This document shows, piece after piece, positions 1 to 9,395 of a DNA stretch of 64,000 nt; positions within the stretch are counted from its first letter, which is position 1, and the number at the start of each line of letters is the position of its first letter. The DNA is taken from positions 186,001 to 250,000 of the forward strand of contig DATNBU010000045.1 of assembly GCA_035571835.1 (NCBI GenBank). The letters run 5' to 3'. Both the position numbers and the translations under genes were made by a program. Below the pieces are notes generated by a model, which had not been told where the DNA came from, made no database searches, and saw nothing but the letters and a program-made list of their open reading frames with translations. Source of the stretch: Candidatus Limnocylindrales bacterium. Its GTDB lineage: Bacteria > Desulfobacterota > Binatia > UBA1149 > CAITLU01.

Positions 1-892
1 CGTACGACTGATCCGACGACGGAGTCTCGCACCAGCGTGTATGCGACGGATAGTAGCGCGCGCCGCTGGCGCCCCGCCGCGGGTCGAGCACGAGGTCGGC
101 GAGCGCGCTTCCCGATTTCTCCGCCGTGCTGATGCCGGGCACGAAGCGGGTCAGCCCGGACGCCATCGCCGGCATCACCGATTCCCACACGTAGCGCATC
201 CATCCCGGATACTCGCGCGCGAGACCGGATCCCGGCACCAGGCCGGGGTCGAACGCGTTGATCGCAATCGGCCGGCTCGCGCCGCCGAGTCCGATCGCTT
301 CCATCCGTCGCGCGAGCTCATAGGCGAACCACAGGTTGCAGAGCTTGCTGTTCACGTAGGCCAGACCGCCGTTGTACTTGTCGCGCGACGCATTGCCCGT
401 GGCCGCAAGCGTTTCGAGATCGCCGATCTTCGCTTTGGGCATTCCGGTGACACGCTTCGGGTCGTGGACACCCGACGAGACGATGACGATGCGCGCCGGT
501 GCATTCGCGGCCAGCGTTTCGAGCAGCAGGTTGGTCAGCAGGAAATGCCCGAGATGATTGACCGCGAACGTCAGCTCGTAACCGCGATCGGAAAGCACCG
601 GGCCCTTTGTGAACTGCAGGCCGGCGTTGCAGACCAGCGACTGCAGAGCAAGATTGCGTGCGCGCAGCGCAGTCACTGCGCTCCGGATCGACTCCGGTGA
701 TGCAAGGTCCAGATCCATCGCCTCGATGCGATCTGCGCCGCTTTCGGCAGCGATCCTGCGAACGGCCTCGTCGGACAGCCGGCGGTTGCGGCTCGCGATG
801 ATCACGTGCCGCCCTGCCTTCGCGAGCGCTCGCGCGCATTCGTAGCCGATTCCCGAATTGCCGCCGGTGACGAGGACCGTCTGTTCACTCAT
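1..892 (-). CDS. SDR-family oxidoreductase, C-terminus cut by window edge
   Basis: Short-chain dehydrogenase of the retinol-dehydrogenase / protochlorophyllide-reductase-like type, using NAD(P)H on an unknown carbonyl or alcohol. The frame reads without a stop from ATG at 892 to the window edge. The cofactor motif TGGNSGIG is at residues 9-16, NAG lies near residue 92, and the catalytic pair YVNSK gives Tyr179 and Lys183, all in family order. At least 297 residues are present, so little is missing. Its ATG overlaps the TGA of the upstream dehalogenase gene (ATGA), so the two are translationally coupled and may act in one pathway. The family is certain; the substrate is unknown. Confidence 0.88.
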   Translation of the reverse strand, partial: MSEQTVLVTGGNSGIGYECARALAKAGRHVIIASRNRRLSDEAVRRIAAESGADRIEAMDLDLASPESIRSAVTALRARNLALQSLVCNAGLQFTKGPVLSDRGYELTFAVNHLGHFLLTNLLLETLAANAPARIVIVSSGVHDPKRVTGMPKAKIGDLETLAATGNASRDKYNGGLAYVNSKLCNLWFAYELARRMEAIGLGGASRPIAINAFDPGLVPGSGLAREYPGWMRYVWESVMPAMASGLTRFVPGISTAEKSGSALADLVLDPRRGASGARYYPSHTRWCETPSSDQSY

Positions 893-1800
893 GAAGTTGC
901 CTCGATGAATTTCGCGACGACGCCGGCGAGCTCCTCGCCCTTGTCTTCCTGCAGGAAATGCCCGCCGCCCGTGATGGTCGTGTGGGGCTGGCCGTTGCAG
1001 CCCGGGATCATTTTCTGGAAACGGGCGTCGCCTCCGGCAGTCACCGGGTCGTTGTCGCTGAACGCGGTAAGAAACGGTTTGTTCCAGCGCTCCAGTACCT
1101 TCCACGCGCGGCGGTTGTCTTCGCTTGCCGGATTGTCGGGCGACGCGGGCACGAGCGTCGGAAACTGGCGGGCTCCGGATTTGTAGGATTCATCCGGAAA
1201 CGGGGCATCGTAGGCGGCAAGCACGTCCGGGCTCAGCTCGGTCGACGTTGCTCCCTGCAGGATCCGCGAGGTCGGGAACACAGGAACCTCCTGCGAGAAC
1301 TTCCGCCACGCAAGAAAGGCTTCGCCGGGAGACTGGTCGCCGGTCGGCAGAAACGTATTGGCCGCGACGACGCGGTCGAAGCGGCCTTCCTGCTCGGCAA
1401 CCAGACGAAGACCGAGCAGCCCTCCCCAGTCCTGGCAGACGAGCGTGATGTGCGTGAGGTCGAGCCGGTCGAAGACGAGCTCACGCAGCCATGCGACGTG
1501 TCGTGCGTACGTATAGCTCTCGCGCTCGGCGGGCTTGTCCGAGCGCCCGAAGCCGACGAGGTCCGGAGCAACGCACCGATGTCCCGCAGAGACGAGGACG
1601 GGAATCATCTTGCGATAGAGGTAGCTCCATGACGGCTCGCCGTGCAGCAGAAGAACCGGCGCGCTGCCGCGTGGACCTTCGTCCACGTAATGCATCCGCA
1701 GCGTGCCGCCTTCGCCGTCGGCGACGTCCGCATAGTGCGGCCGGAACGGATAGCCGGAGAGATTGGCGAAGCGTTCGTCAGGCGTTCGAAGGACTTTCAT
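889..1800 (-). CDS. dhmA: Haloalkane dehalogenase (HLD-I type alpha/beta hydrolase)
   Basis: Hydrolyses carbon-halogen bonds of haloalkanes to an alcohol plus halide in the cytoplasm. The protein has 303 residues, the usual length. The oxyanion motif HGEP is at 53-56. The nucleophile Asp124 in CQDWGG is followed by halide-binding Trp125, the same numbering as in Xanthobacter DhlA. The acid is probably Asp249 or Asp251 in FSDND, and His281 sits in GGGHFLQED. It is first in a two-gene unit with the SDR downstream (4-base overlap) and divergent from a GST gene across 144 bp. An aldehyde dehydrogenase lies 1 kb away, which would suit onward oxidation of the alcohol. An epoxide hydrolase is less likely because of Trp125. 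The symbol is by similarity only. Confidence 0.9.
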   Translation of the reverse strand: MKVLRTPDERFANLSGYPFRPHYADVADGEGGTLRMHYVDEGPRGSAPVLLLHGEPSWSYLYRKMIPVLVSAGHRCVAPDLVGFGRSDKPAERESYTYARHVAWLRELVFDRLDLTHITLVCQDWGGLLGLRLVAEQEGRFDRVVAANTFLPTGDQSPGEAFLAWRKFSQEVPVFPTSRILQGATSTELSPDVLAAYDAPFPDESYKSGARQFPTLVPASPDNPASEDNRRAWKVLERWNKPFLTAFSDNDPVTAGGDARFQKMIPGCNGQPHTTITGGGHFLQEDKGEELAGVVAKFIEATS

Positions 1801-1944
1801 GGCGCGAGCGTAGGATGGATGACGGCTTGGAGCCAGCGACGACGCCCGGTGCGGGTACGCCCGTGCGACCCGCGCTGTTGTCTATTGCCACGGTCCGGAT
1901 ATCTCGGCGGCCGGCGCCCGCAACGGTCGCCGGAGAGGAACCGC

Positions 1945-2559
1945 ATGCAGCTCATCGGAATGCTCGATTCTCCATATGTTCGTCGCTCGGCGATCTCGCT
2001 TCGCATGCTTGGAGTTCTGTTCGAACACCGCGCGGTATCGGTGTTCCGCCACTTCGACGAGTTCCGCGGCATCAACCCCGTGGTCAAGGCGCCCACGCTG
2101 GTCTGCGACGACGGCACCGTGCTGATGGATTCCAACCTGATCGTCGCGCATGCCGAAGACGTCGCGCCGGCGGGAAGAACGCTGATGCCCGCCGCGGCTG
2201 CCGAGCGTGTGGCGGCGTACCGCGTGCTCGGCCTTGCGCTTGCCGCGTGCGAGAAGAGCATTTCGATTGTCTACGAGCGCCAGCTTCGCCCGGTGGAAAA
2301 GCAGCATGCGCCGTGGATCGAACGCGTAACCGGCCAGCTCCTTGCGGCTTGCTCGACGCTCGAGCAGGAGCTGACGAGCCCGCGTGCCCTGTCCGTCCTA
2401 ACGCCGAGCCTGCAGCCGGGCATCACCGCGGTTGTCACGTGGCGCTTCCTTCAGATGATGGTTCCCGAGATCGTCATTGCGGCCGAATATCCCGGGTGGG
2501 CCGCGCTTTCCGCGGAAGCAGAAAAGCTTCCCGCGTTCGTCGAGTTCCCGCCGGAGTAA
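1945..2559 (+). CDS. Glutathione S-transferase family protein
   Basis: A 204-residue GST-like protein. The N-terminal thioredoxin fold starts with the DSPYVRR segment, where Ser9 is the likely thiol-stabilising residue. It is followed by the KAPTLV cis-Pro loop and DSN glutathione-binding turn near residues 50-62, then an all-helical C-terminal domain. The ATG at 1945 is chosen because GGAGAGGA lies 6 bases upstream and the GST fold begins at once; a longer frame upstream has no family similarity. Members conjugate or reduce electrophiles. Beside a haloalkane dehalogenase a role in handling halogenated or electrophilic compounds is plausible but unproven. Confidence 0.85.
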   Translation: MQLIGMLDSPYVRRSAISLRMLGVLFEHRAVSVFRHFDEFRGINPVVKAPTLVCDDGTVLMDSNLIVAHAEDVAPAGRTLMPAAAAERVAAYRVLGLALAACEKSISIVYERQLRPVEKQHAPWIERVTGQLLAACSTLEQELTSPRALSVLTPSLQPGITAVVTWRFLQMMVPEIVIAAEYPGWAALSAEAEKLPAFVEFPPE

Positions 2560-2732
2560 TGCGCCGCAGTCGTGACGCCGCGGCTGCGACCGCCTGGGCG
2601 CGCGCGGCGATCCGTCCCCCGGATGCTGCGGCAATGAGCTCCCTTGACCGCCTCGCCACTCGGACGTAGCGTCGGCGCCCTGTGAACACGCAGCGCGCTT
2701 CCACTTCTTGAGTGCAACAGGAGGACCTCGCC

Positions 2733-4214
2733 ATGGCCGCAACCGCCGCAGCCTTCCGCACCGATCTGCCCGCGTCCGCTTCGAAATCCGGCAAGCTCTT
2801 CATCGACAACAAATTCGTCGATGCCGCGAGCGGAAAAACATTCGAGACCGTTGATCCCTCGACCGAGGAAGTCCTGACCACCGTCGCAGAAGGCGACAAG
2901 GCGGACGTGGACAAGGCGGTCGCAGCGGCGCGGCGCGCGTTCGAAAGCGGACCGTGGCCGAAGATGAGCGCGCGCGAGCGCGGCCGCATGCTGCTTCGCA
3001 TCGCGGATCTCATCATGAAGAACAAGGACGAGCTCGCGCAGCTCGAGACGCTCGACAACGGAAAGCCGATCGCCGAGACGGCTAACGTCGACATCCCGCA
3101 GGCTGCCGAAGTCTTCGCGTACTACGGCGGCTGGGCCGACAAGGTCTTCGGCCAGACGATTCCGGTCAGCGATTCGTTTTTCACGTACACGCTGCGCGAG
3201 CCGCACGGCGTCTGCGGACAGATCATCCCGTGGAATTTTCCGTTGCTGATGGCTTCGTGGAAACTTGCGCCGGCTCTTGCATGCGGCAACACCAGCGTGC
3301 TCAAGCCCGCGGAGCAGACGCCCCTTACGGCGCTTCGTCTTGCCGAGCTGCTGCTCGAAGCCGACGTGCCGGCCGGCGTCGTCAACATCATCACCGGCTT
3401 CGGACCGACCGCCGGTGCGGCCATCGCCGAGCACCGCGACGTGGACAAGGTCGCGTTCACCGGCTCGACCGAAGTCGGTCGCGTAATCCAGCGCGCTGCT
3501 GCGGGAAATCTCAAGAGCGTATCGCTCGAGCTCGGCGGCAAGTCGCCCAATATCGTGTTTGCCGATGCCGACCTGGCCGAGGCCGTCAAGGGCGCGATGC
3601 AGGGGATTTTCTTCAATCAGGGCGAAGTCTGCTGCGCGGGCTCGCGACTTTTCGTCGAGGAGAAGGCGCACGACGAATTCGTCGCGAAACTGGCCGAGCA
3701 TGCGCGTGCGATCCGTGTCGGCGATCCGCTCGATCCTTCGACACAGATGGGCGCGCAGGTCAGCGAAGAACAGTTCACCAAAATCCTCGGCTACATCGAA
3801 TCCGGCAAATCGGGCGGCGCGCGTCTCGTCACCGGCGGCGCGCGTGCCAAAGACAAGGGATACTTCCTGCAGCCGACGATCTTCTCCGGCGTGAAGCCGG
3901 ACATGAAGATCGCGCAGGAGGAAATCTTCGGACCGGTAGTATCGACGCTGACGTTCCGCGATCTCGACGAAGTGGTCGCGGCCGGCAATGCGACCAACTA
4001 CGGCCTCGCTGCGGCGGTGTGGACGCGCGACATTTCGAAAGCGCATCGCGTCGCGCGCGCGCTCAAGGCCGGCACGGTCTGGGTCAATACGTACAACATG
4101 TTCGACGCCGGCGTACCGTTCGGCGGTTACAAGGAAAGCGGCATCGGCCGCGAGCTCGGATCGCAGGCGCTCGACCTGTACACGCAGACCAAGGCGGTGT
4201 GGGTCGCGCTCTAG
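2733..4214 (+). CDS. NAD(P)-dependent aldehyde dehydrogenase
   Basis: Oxidises an aldehyde to the carboxylic acid in the cytoplasm. The protein has 493 residues, typical of the ALDH1/2-like superfamily. Visible motifs are PWNFPLLM (cofactor loop), FTGSTEVG (Rossmann), LELGGKSP with the general-base Glu near residue 266, and the GEVCCAGSR active site with catalytic Cys about 300; EIFGPV follows. The ATG at 2733 has AGGAGG 8 bases upstream; an in-frame GTG at 2712 lies ahead of that site and is unlikely. The gene ends 21 bases from the end of a convergent TetR gene. A role after the dehalogenase (alcohol to aldehyde to acid) is inference from position only. Confidence 0.93.
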   Translation: MAATAAAFRTDLPASASKSGKLFIDNKFVDAASGKTFETVDPSTEEVLTTVAEGDKADVDKAVAAARRAFESGPWPKMSARERGRMLLRIADLIMKNKDELAQLETLDNGKPIAETANVDIPQAAEVFAYYGGWADKVFGQTIPVSDSFFTYTLREPHGVCGQIIPWNFPLLMASWKLAPALACGNTSVLKPAEQTPLTALRLAELLLEADVPAGVVNIITGFGPTAGAAIAEHRDVDKVAFTGSTEVGRVIQRAAAGNLKSVSLELGGKSPNIVFADADLAEAVKGAMQGIFFNQGEVCCAGSRLFVEEKAHDEFVAKLAEHARAIRVGDPLDPSTQMGAQVSEEQFTKILGYIESGKSGGARLVTGGARAKDKGYFLQPTIFSGVKPDMKIAQEEIFGPVVSTLTFRDLDEVVAAGNATNYGLAAAVWTRDISKAHRVARALKAGTVWVNTYNMFDAGVPFGGYKESGIGRELGSQALDLYTQTKAVWVAL

Positions 4215-4235
4215 ACGAGCGGCACCGATTCGGTC

Positions 4236-4850
4236 TCAGTCGGTCGTCGCGCCTGCCGAGTGGAGGGTCCTGCGCACGGCGCGGCGTGCGCGGCGGAACG
4301 CTTCGGCGTCGCCGTGAAGCTGGAAGGCCCAGTTGGCCTCCTGCACGAATGCGTGGATCTCGAACGCGAGCTGGGACGGGTCAGCGTCCGGCCCGAGGTC
4401 CCCGGCCTCGCGCGCCGCTTCCGCTTCGGCTTCGAGAATTGCGAGCCAGCCGCGGGTAAGCTCGACGACGCGGTCACGGACCCGCCCCGGCCGGTCGTCG
4501 ATTTCCGGCGAAACCGCGGCAAAGAAGCACCCACCGCGAAACGGTCCTTTTTCGAGATAGCGTATCCACGCTTCGGCGACCTCGACGAGTCGTGGAAGTC
4601 CCCCGGCGTGGGCTCGCTCCTCGCCGACGACGGCTTTCTCGAACGCCTCGGCGGCGGCGTCGACAATCGCCATCTGAAGGTCTTCCTTCGAGCCGAAATG
4701 GGCGAACAGCCCGCTTTTGCTCATGGAAATCGAGTCGCTCAGCCGGCCGATCGTCACTCCCGACAAGCCGTCGATCGATGCGAGATCGAGCGCGCGCTTC
4801 AGGATGTCCGTCCGAGTGTCGCGGGTTGCCTGCTGACTTCGCTTCGGCAT
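4236..4850 (-). CDS. TetR/AcrR-family transcriptional regulator
   Basis: A 204-residue one-component regulator. The N-terminal helix-turn-helix runs from about residue 8 to 58, with SISMSKSGLFAHFGSKEDLQ as the recognition helix region. The C-terminal all-helical ligand-binding domain resembles the TetR_C_6-like group, with an RGGCFFAA segment. ATG at 4850 is chosen because the family N-terminus (MPKRSQQATR) starts there; an in-frame ATG at 4913 would add a basic, non-family tail. It is convergent with the aldehyde dehydrogenase gene and divergent from a ferritin-like gene. It probably represses itself and a neighbour; the effector is unknown. Confidence 0.9.
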   Translation of the reverse strand: MPKRSQQATRDTRTDILKRALDLASIDGLSGVTIGRLSDSISMSKSGLFAHFGSKEDLQMAIVDAAAEAFEKAVVGEERAHAGGLPRLVEVAEAWIRYLEKGPFRGGCFFAAVSPEIDDRPGRVRDRVVELTRGWLAILEAEAEAAREAGDLGPDADPSQLAFEIHAFVQEANWAFQLHGDAEAFRRARRAVRRTLHSAGATTD

Positions 4851-4865
4851 CCCGCATTTATAGGC

Positions 4866-4900
4866 CGACCGTTCGCTATCGGTAAAGAGCACGACCGTTC
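4866..4900. promoter_or_regulatory. Possible TetR operator repeats
   Basis: CGACCGTTC occurs twice in direct orientation, at 4866-4874 and 4892-4900. The first copy sits in a small dyad ACCG-N8-CGGT (4868-4883). This is just upstream of the TetR start codon, where an autoregulatory operator would be expected. The assignment rests on repeat structure and position only. Confidence 0.3.
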
Positions 4901-5149
4901 TTTTTAGGATCATGCGGTTAATGGACGATGGTACGCCTCTCGATGGCTGCCCGGCCCACGTCGCCCTCCCAATCCGGCGCGCTTGCCGGTTCGATCTGCG
5001 AACCTCGCTGAGGGTTTGCGCGGGATGGAGACCTGGGCCGGCGGGCCCCGGGACGAATCCCCGTTGCTCGTGCCCTGCTTTCAATGTCATCCCGAACATA
5101 GCCGGGTTCTGCGGATCTTCGCGTTCGTATATAACCCGCCGACAATCTT

Positions 5150-5770
5150 ATGGACCTTGCCCTCCCATCCTCTGAACCTGGCGCTCCCTCGGTTGAGTCG
5201 CTGATCAAGATCTTCAGCTTCTATCGAGATGCCGAGATCCGTGGCGCAGCGCTTCTGATGAAGATGACCCAGTGGGAGAAGGACCCCGAAGCGCAGGTGC
5301 TTTTTTCGCGGCACGTCGCCGACGAGACCCGTCACGCATGGCTGTGGACGAAACGGATCCGGCAGCTCGGGGGAATGCCGGTCGAAGTTCCCGACGGCTA
5401 CCAGCGCAGGCTCGGCAAGGCGATCGGTTTTCCCGCGAACATCGTCGACCTGTTCGCGCTGACGGTGATCGTCGAAGAACGTTCGGTTGCGCGTTACACC
5501 GAACACGCCGCGAGCCGCTACTGCGATGAGCTGACGCGCGAAGTTCTCGACGAGCTCACCAAGGACGAGAAGTGGCACATCTCGTGGATGGAGGAGTGGA
5601 TGCTGCGCATGGCAAAGGAACGCGGCATCGAAGACAAGGCCCGCGCGCAGCTCGCACGCTATCGCAAGCTCGAGCTCGAAGTGTTCGAAGCGTTCAAGGA
5701 AGACGAGCGCCGTTGGCTCGGCTTCTCGTTCTCGGATGTCGAGCCCGTAACGGCAGCGGTCGGAATCTGA
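5150..5770 (+). CDS. Ferritin-like di-iron protein (hypothetical)
   Basis: A 206-residue helical protein with the ligand pattern of a ferritin-like four-helix bundle. Glu29 is in RDAEIRG, Glu59 and His62 in DETRH, Glu109/Glu110 in EERSVARY, and Glu140 and His143 in DEKWH: two ExxH pairs plus two single Glu, as in rubrerythrin or ferritin-like oxidases. No rubredoxin Cys pairs are present. The C-terminus (ERRWLGF) is shared with uncharacterised ferritin-like proteins. It probably binds two metals and may act as an oxidase or oxygenase, or in metal or peroxide handling. The ATG at 5150 is the first in frame. Substrate and partner are unknown. Confidence 0.75.
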   Translation: MDLALPSSEPGAPSVESLIKIFSFYRDAEIRGAALLMKMTQWEKDPEAQVLFSRHVADETRHAWLWTKRIRQLGGMPVEVPDGYQRRLGKAIGFPANIVDLFALTVIVEERSVARYTEHAASRYCDELTREVLDELTKDEKWHISWMEEWMLRMAKERGIEDKARAQLARYRKLELEVFEAFKEDERRWLGFSFSDVEPVTAAVGI

Positions 5771-5855
5771 CCCGACTGCCGCACGCACCTGGACCTCCGC
5801 GCTGCTGGCAAATGCTTCACTCGTGCCGAATGCTCCGCTAGTGCGAGGCATCCCG

Positions 5856-6992
5856 ATGTTGCCTAACGCCGCGCTCGTCGGTGTTCCCGGATCGCGCGAA
5901 AAGCTCGTCACGCCTGCGCTCGTTCTCGATCTCGATATCCTCGAAGCAAACATCGCTCGCATGGCCGACCACTGCCGGCGCGCGGGAATCGCACTTCGCC
6001 CGCACGCCAAGACGCACAAGTCCGCCCGCATCGCACGGTTGCAGATCGAAGCGGGAGCCATCGGCATCTGCTGCGCAACGATCGGCGAAGCCGAAATCAT
6101 GGTCGGGAGCGGAATCGGCGGCGTTCTGATCACTTCGCCCGTGGTGCATCCGGCGAACATCGAACGGCTCGTTCGCCTGCACGGCCGAGCGACCGATCTG
6201 ATGTGCGTCGTCGATCACCCGGACAACGTGCGCGCAATCGCGGATCGAATGAGCGCGAGCGCTCCAAGTCTTCGACTGCTCGTCGACGTCGACATCGGCC
6301 TCGGTCGCACCGGTGCGAGCACGGTGCACGACGTGGTTTCGCTTGCGAAGCAGATCGATGATTCGCCGCATCTCTCGTTCGCCGGCGTGCAGGGGTATGC
6401 CGGACACGTGCAGCACATCGAGAGCGTTGCTGCGCGCGCCGAGCTTGCGGCGGGCGGCCTCGCGAAGATGGCCGAAGTCGTCGATGCACTCGCCGCAATC
6501 GGAAAGAAGCCGGCGATCGTGAGCGGCGGCGGCACGGGGACGCACGACATCGACTTCCGCGGCGGCGTGTTCACCGAGCTTCAGGCCGGATCGTATACCG
6601 TGATGGACGTCGAGTACGCCGATCTCCAGTGGGATGCGGCTACGCCGGCACGATTGCCGTTCCAGACCGCGCTGTTCGTGCGGACGACGGTCATCAGCAA
6701 CAACGCGGCGGGAATGGTGACCACCGACGCCGGACTCAAGCGCTTTGCGACCGACGGCCCGCGGCCTCGTATCGCACGCGGCGCTCCCGAAGGTGCAGTC
6801 TACGCGCTGACCGGCGATGAGCATGGATGCGTGGTCTTTGCCGACGCGTCGCAGTCGCTGCCGCTCGGCGCGGCCGTCGAGTGCGTGGTTCCGCACTGTG
6901 ATCCGACGGTGAACCTCTACGACCATTTTCATTGCGTGCGCGGAGATACGCTCGTCGACTTGTGGCCGGTCGATGCTCGCGGCGCGTACTGA
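5856..6992 (+). CDS. D-threonine aldolase / D-serine dehydratase-like PLP enzyme (DSD1 family)
   Basis: Fold-type III PLP enzyme, 378 residues. The N-terminal alanine-racemase-like barrel carries the PLP lysine, Lys52, in RPHAKTHKS. The phosphate-binding segment SGGGTGTHD lies near residues 224-232. The C-terminal domain has the metal-binding His347-Cys348 (PHCDPTVNLYD) that defines D-threonine aldolase and DSD1. Expected chemistry is metal-dependent cleavage of D-3-hydroxy amino acids or dehydration of D-serine; the two cannot be told apart by eye. ATG at 5856 is preferred; GTG at 5823 would add 11 residues. It follows the ferritin-like gene by 85 bp. Confidence 0.85.
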   Translation: MLPNAALVGVPGSREKLVTPALVLDLDILEANIARMADHCRRAGIALRPHAKTHKSARIARLQIEAGAIGICCATIGEAEIMVGSGIGGVLITSPVVHPANIERLVRLHGRATDLMCVVDHPDNVRAIADRMSASAPSLRLLVDVDIGLGRTGASTVHDVVSLAKQIDDSPHLSFAGVQGYAGHVQHIESVAARAELAAGGLAKMAEVVDALAAIGKKPAIVSGGGTGTHDIDFRGGVFTELQAGSYTVMDVEYADLQWDAATPARLPFQTALFVRTTVISNNAAGMVTTDAGLKRFATDGPRPRIARGAPEGAVYALTGDEHGCVVFADASQSLPLGAAVECVVPHCDPTVNLYDHFHCVRGDTLVDLWPVDARGAY

Positions 6993-7058
6993 GCGCGGGC
7001 TGCGCGACCTGGAGGTTTTGCCGCCCGCATTTTCGCCGGTGCGGACGATTCGGGTTTG

Positions 7059-9389
7059 TTACGGAACCGCAGCGCCGGTCGCATCGCCGACGGTGGCAGC
7101 AAGCTCGACCAGAACCGGCCTCACGAACGGCAGGAACGAAGACTCGATCTTCACGTCGAGCGCGTCGGTCCCGCCGGAAACCGGAGACGAGAGAGGCGGC
7201 ATCCGCAGCACGATCTCATCGTCACCGGAAAGTCGTACGGTCGACCGGCTCTCGAGAGCGGTGTCCGGCCGCCGCACCTCGATGCGGATCTCGTCGACGG
7301 AGCGCCCGGTCCTGGCCTCGATGCGCAGCACGATGTCGCGCCGGTCCCGAAGCGCGTCCGAAAGCGCAATCCGGCAGTGCACGACGGGAGGCGCGGCCGA
7401 CCACAGGTCGCGGCGCGCGCGAAGCGGCGGCGGCTGGCACTCTGCGCGCGCGACGGTCGTCGTCTGCGTGATGCCGGCGGCCCGGGCGAGAGCGGGCGGC
7501 GTGCGGGGCTCGCGAGCCGACGGGTCGATCTCGCACAGCGAGTAGCCGGTGGTTTCGAGCAGCCTGCTGCGGCAGCGCGGCATCGCGTCTTTGCGACGCG
7601 GATCGAAGATCGCGTGCGTCGGTGCGACGGCCGCCGCAGCGGCCAGTGCCTGCGCATCGTCGTCGCCGGCAAGCAGTGCGGCACGTGCGCGCAGCCGTGC
7701 TTCGCCGCGCTCGCGGGATCCCGAAAACACGATCGTCGAACGGTCGAGCCCGGCGACGACTCGCCGGGCCGTCAGTGCGGGCAGGCGCTCGGCAAGCTCC
7801 GGCGCGGCAACCACGAGAGCGTCGAGCGGCAGCGTGCGAACGGCATGCACGAGCAGATGAAACGGTGTGGCGCGCGGTTCGGCGACGCGCCCGCGAATTT
7901 CACCGAGCCGGTCGCGCGCACCGGCTGCCGCGACCGGCAGTCCGAGCGCAACGAGAAGCAGCGTCGCGGCAATCTCGCCGCGTGAAAACCGGCTCGCGAG
8001 CGAGTCAGCGGTCAGTGCGACGAGCGGCGCGACCGGCAGCAGCCACAGCACGCGGTAGACCATCCACGGCGGAATGACGGCTCCGGCGAGCGACGGAAGC
8101 GGCGGAACGAACGCAATTGCGAGCGGCAGCGTCGTCGCGATCAGAAGCAGCGAGCGCGGAGCGTCGCGAATCGGGATGCGTGCACGATCGCGCTGCGGCC
8201 GAAGCAGCACGATCGGCACGCCGGCAAGCGCGAGCAGCATCAGCGGGTGCAGCAGCAGGCGCGGGCTGACGACGAATCCGCCCGAGCGCCCTGCGACCGG
8301 GAATTCGATCAACCGGCCCCGTCCTTCGTGAACTCGCACGACCGGATGTCCGGGTTCGGACAGTTCGGCCCCGATGTCCGCAAGCCGCTCGCGAACGATG
8401 AGGCCGGAAACCGCCGGCGCAATGGCAATCACGCCGAGAAGTGCGCCTGCTGCGAGCATGCGTTGCCGCCGTTCGGGTTGCGCGCCCACAACCACAGCCG
8501 CAGGCAGCAGGATCACGAGCACGAACGCGTACGCGAGGGCATGCACGGCAGCAGTGGCTACCGCTGCCACTGCAAGCAGGACCCAGCCGCTGCGATCCGG
8601 ATCGCGTACGATGCGAAGAAACGCCGCGCTGCACAGCGGCAGCAGTGCCGCTGCCGCGAGCACCTTGTCTTCGCCGGCGCGAGCCAGGACCGGGACGACC
8701 GAGCCGCTCCACAGGAGCATCGTGGCGATCACGCTCAGTCGTGCGCGCCGTCCGCTGCCGAACAACTCGCCGGCAAGCGCGAACGCCGCCGAGCACGACG
8801 CGAGAACCACGAGAACCGGGGCGCATCTCTCGTAAAGGAACACCGGATCGACGCCGGACATGCGCGACCACAGCGCAAGCCCGAACAGCCACGGATGAAC
8901 GCCGAAGCGCGCGAACGACTGACCGGTTGCTAGAAACGGCTCGGCCAGCGAGAGCACCGGCGCCTCGAGCCACGACCGGACGTAGGCGAGGTACCACCAG
9001 CGGTCCACGCTGCCGAGCGGCGCGAAGACGACCGCGGCGATCACCGCAGCAATCAGCAGAAGCGCGAGAACGACCTGGACTGCCGGTGACGATCGCGTCG
9101 CAGAATCCACTGTCGCGGCTGCGGGCCGCGTCGCCGGTACGAGCCAGCGCAGCAACAGCGCGAGCGGCGCGGTAACCGCTGCCACACAAAGCGGTGCCGC
9201 ATCAATGGACGATCCGAGCGCAAGACAGGCTGCGAAGGCAGCGGTCAGCATGACGAGCGACGCAGCGAACGCGTATGCCAATCGCTCGCTCGCGGGCAGC
9301 CGTATCCGCGCTGACGCAAGCACGGCCGCACCCGGCGCGACGAAGATCGCGAGCCCGGAGACGATGATCGCGATCGCAGAAGCGATCAC
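7059..9389 (-). CDS. Large polytopic membrane protein of unknown function
   Basis: A 776-residue protein. The first about 500 residues hold a dozen or so hydrophobic segments, starting with an N-terminal helix (IAIIVSGLAIFVAPGAAVLA). The last about 270 residues are soluble and rich in beta-forming sequence, ending in a predicted outside domain. An acidic-aromatic loop (GSVDRWWYLAYVRSW) between early helices recalls GT-C type glycosyltransferases, but no diagnostic DD/DE motif is clear. I do not recognise the family with confidence; DUF6077-type membrane proteins are one possibility. The start lies 6 bases after the stop of the LLM oxidoreductase gene, so the two are probably co-transcribed. 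Confidence 0.7.
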   Translation of the reverse strand: MIASAIAIIVSGLAIFVAPGAAVLASARIRLPASERLAYAFAASLVMLTAAFAACLALGSSIDAAPLCVAAVTAPLALLLRWLVPATRPAAATVDSATRSSPAVQVVLALLLIAAVIAAVVFAPLGSVDRWWYLAYVRSWLEAPVLSLAEPFLATGQSFARFGVHPWLFGLALWSRMSGVDPVFLYERCAPVLVVLASCSAAFALAGELFGSGRRARLSVIATMLLWSGSVVPVLARAGEDKVLAAAALLPLCSAAFLRIVRDPDRSGWVLLAVAAVATAAVHALAYAFVLVILLPAAVVVGAQPERRQRMLAAGALLGVIAIAPAVSGLIVRERLADIGAELSEPGHPVVRVHEGRGRLIEFPVAGRSGGFVVSPRLLLHPLMLLALAGVPIVLLRPQRDRARIPIRDAPRSLLLIATTLPLAIAFVPPLPSLAGAVIPPWMVYRVLWLLPVAPLVALTADSLASRFSRGEIAATLLLVALGLPVAAAGARDRLGEIRGRVAEPRATPFHLLVHAVRTLPLDALVVAAPELAERLPALTARRVVAGLDRSTIVFSGSRERGEARLRARAALLAGDDDAQALAAAAAVAPTHAIFDPRRKDAMPRCRSRLLETTGYSLCEIDPSAREPRTPPALARAAGITQTTTVARAECQPPPLRARRDLWSAAPPVVHCRIALSDALRDRRDIVLRIEARTGRSVDEIRIEVRRPDTALESRSTVRLSGDDEIVLRMPPLSSPVSGGTDALDVKIESSFLPFVRPVLVELAATVGDATGAAVP

Positions 9390-9395
9390 GAGCGG

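Noticed and set aside
2451-4046. 531-codon minus-strand frame opposite the aldehyde dehydrogenase
   Set aside because: Arg/Asp-rich shadow of a strongly supported gene; no family motif.
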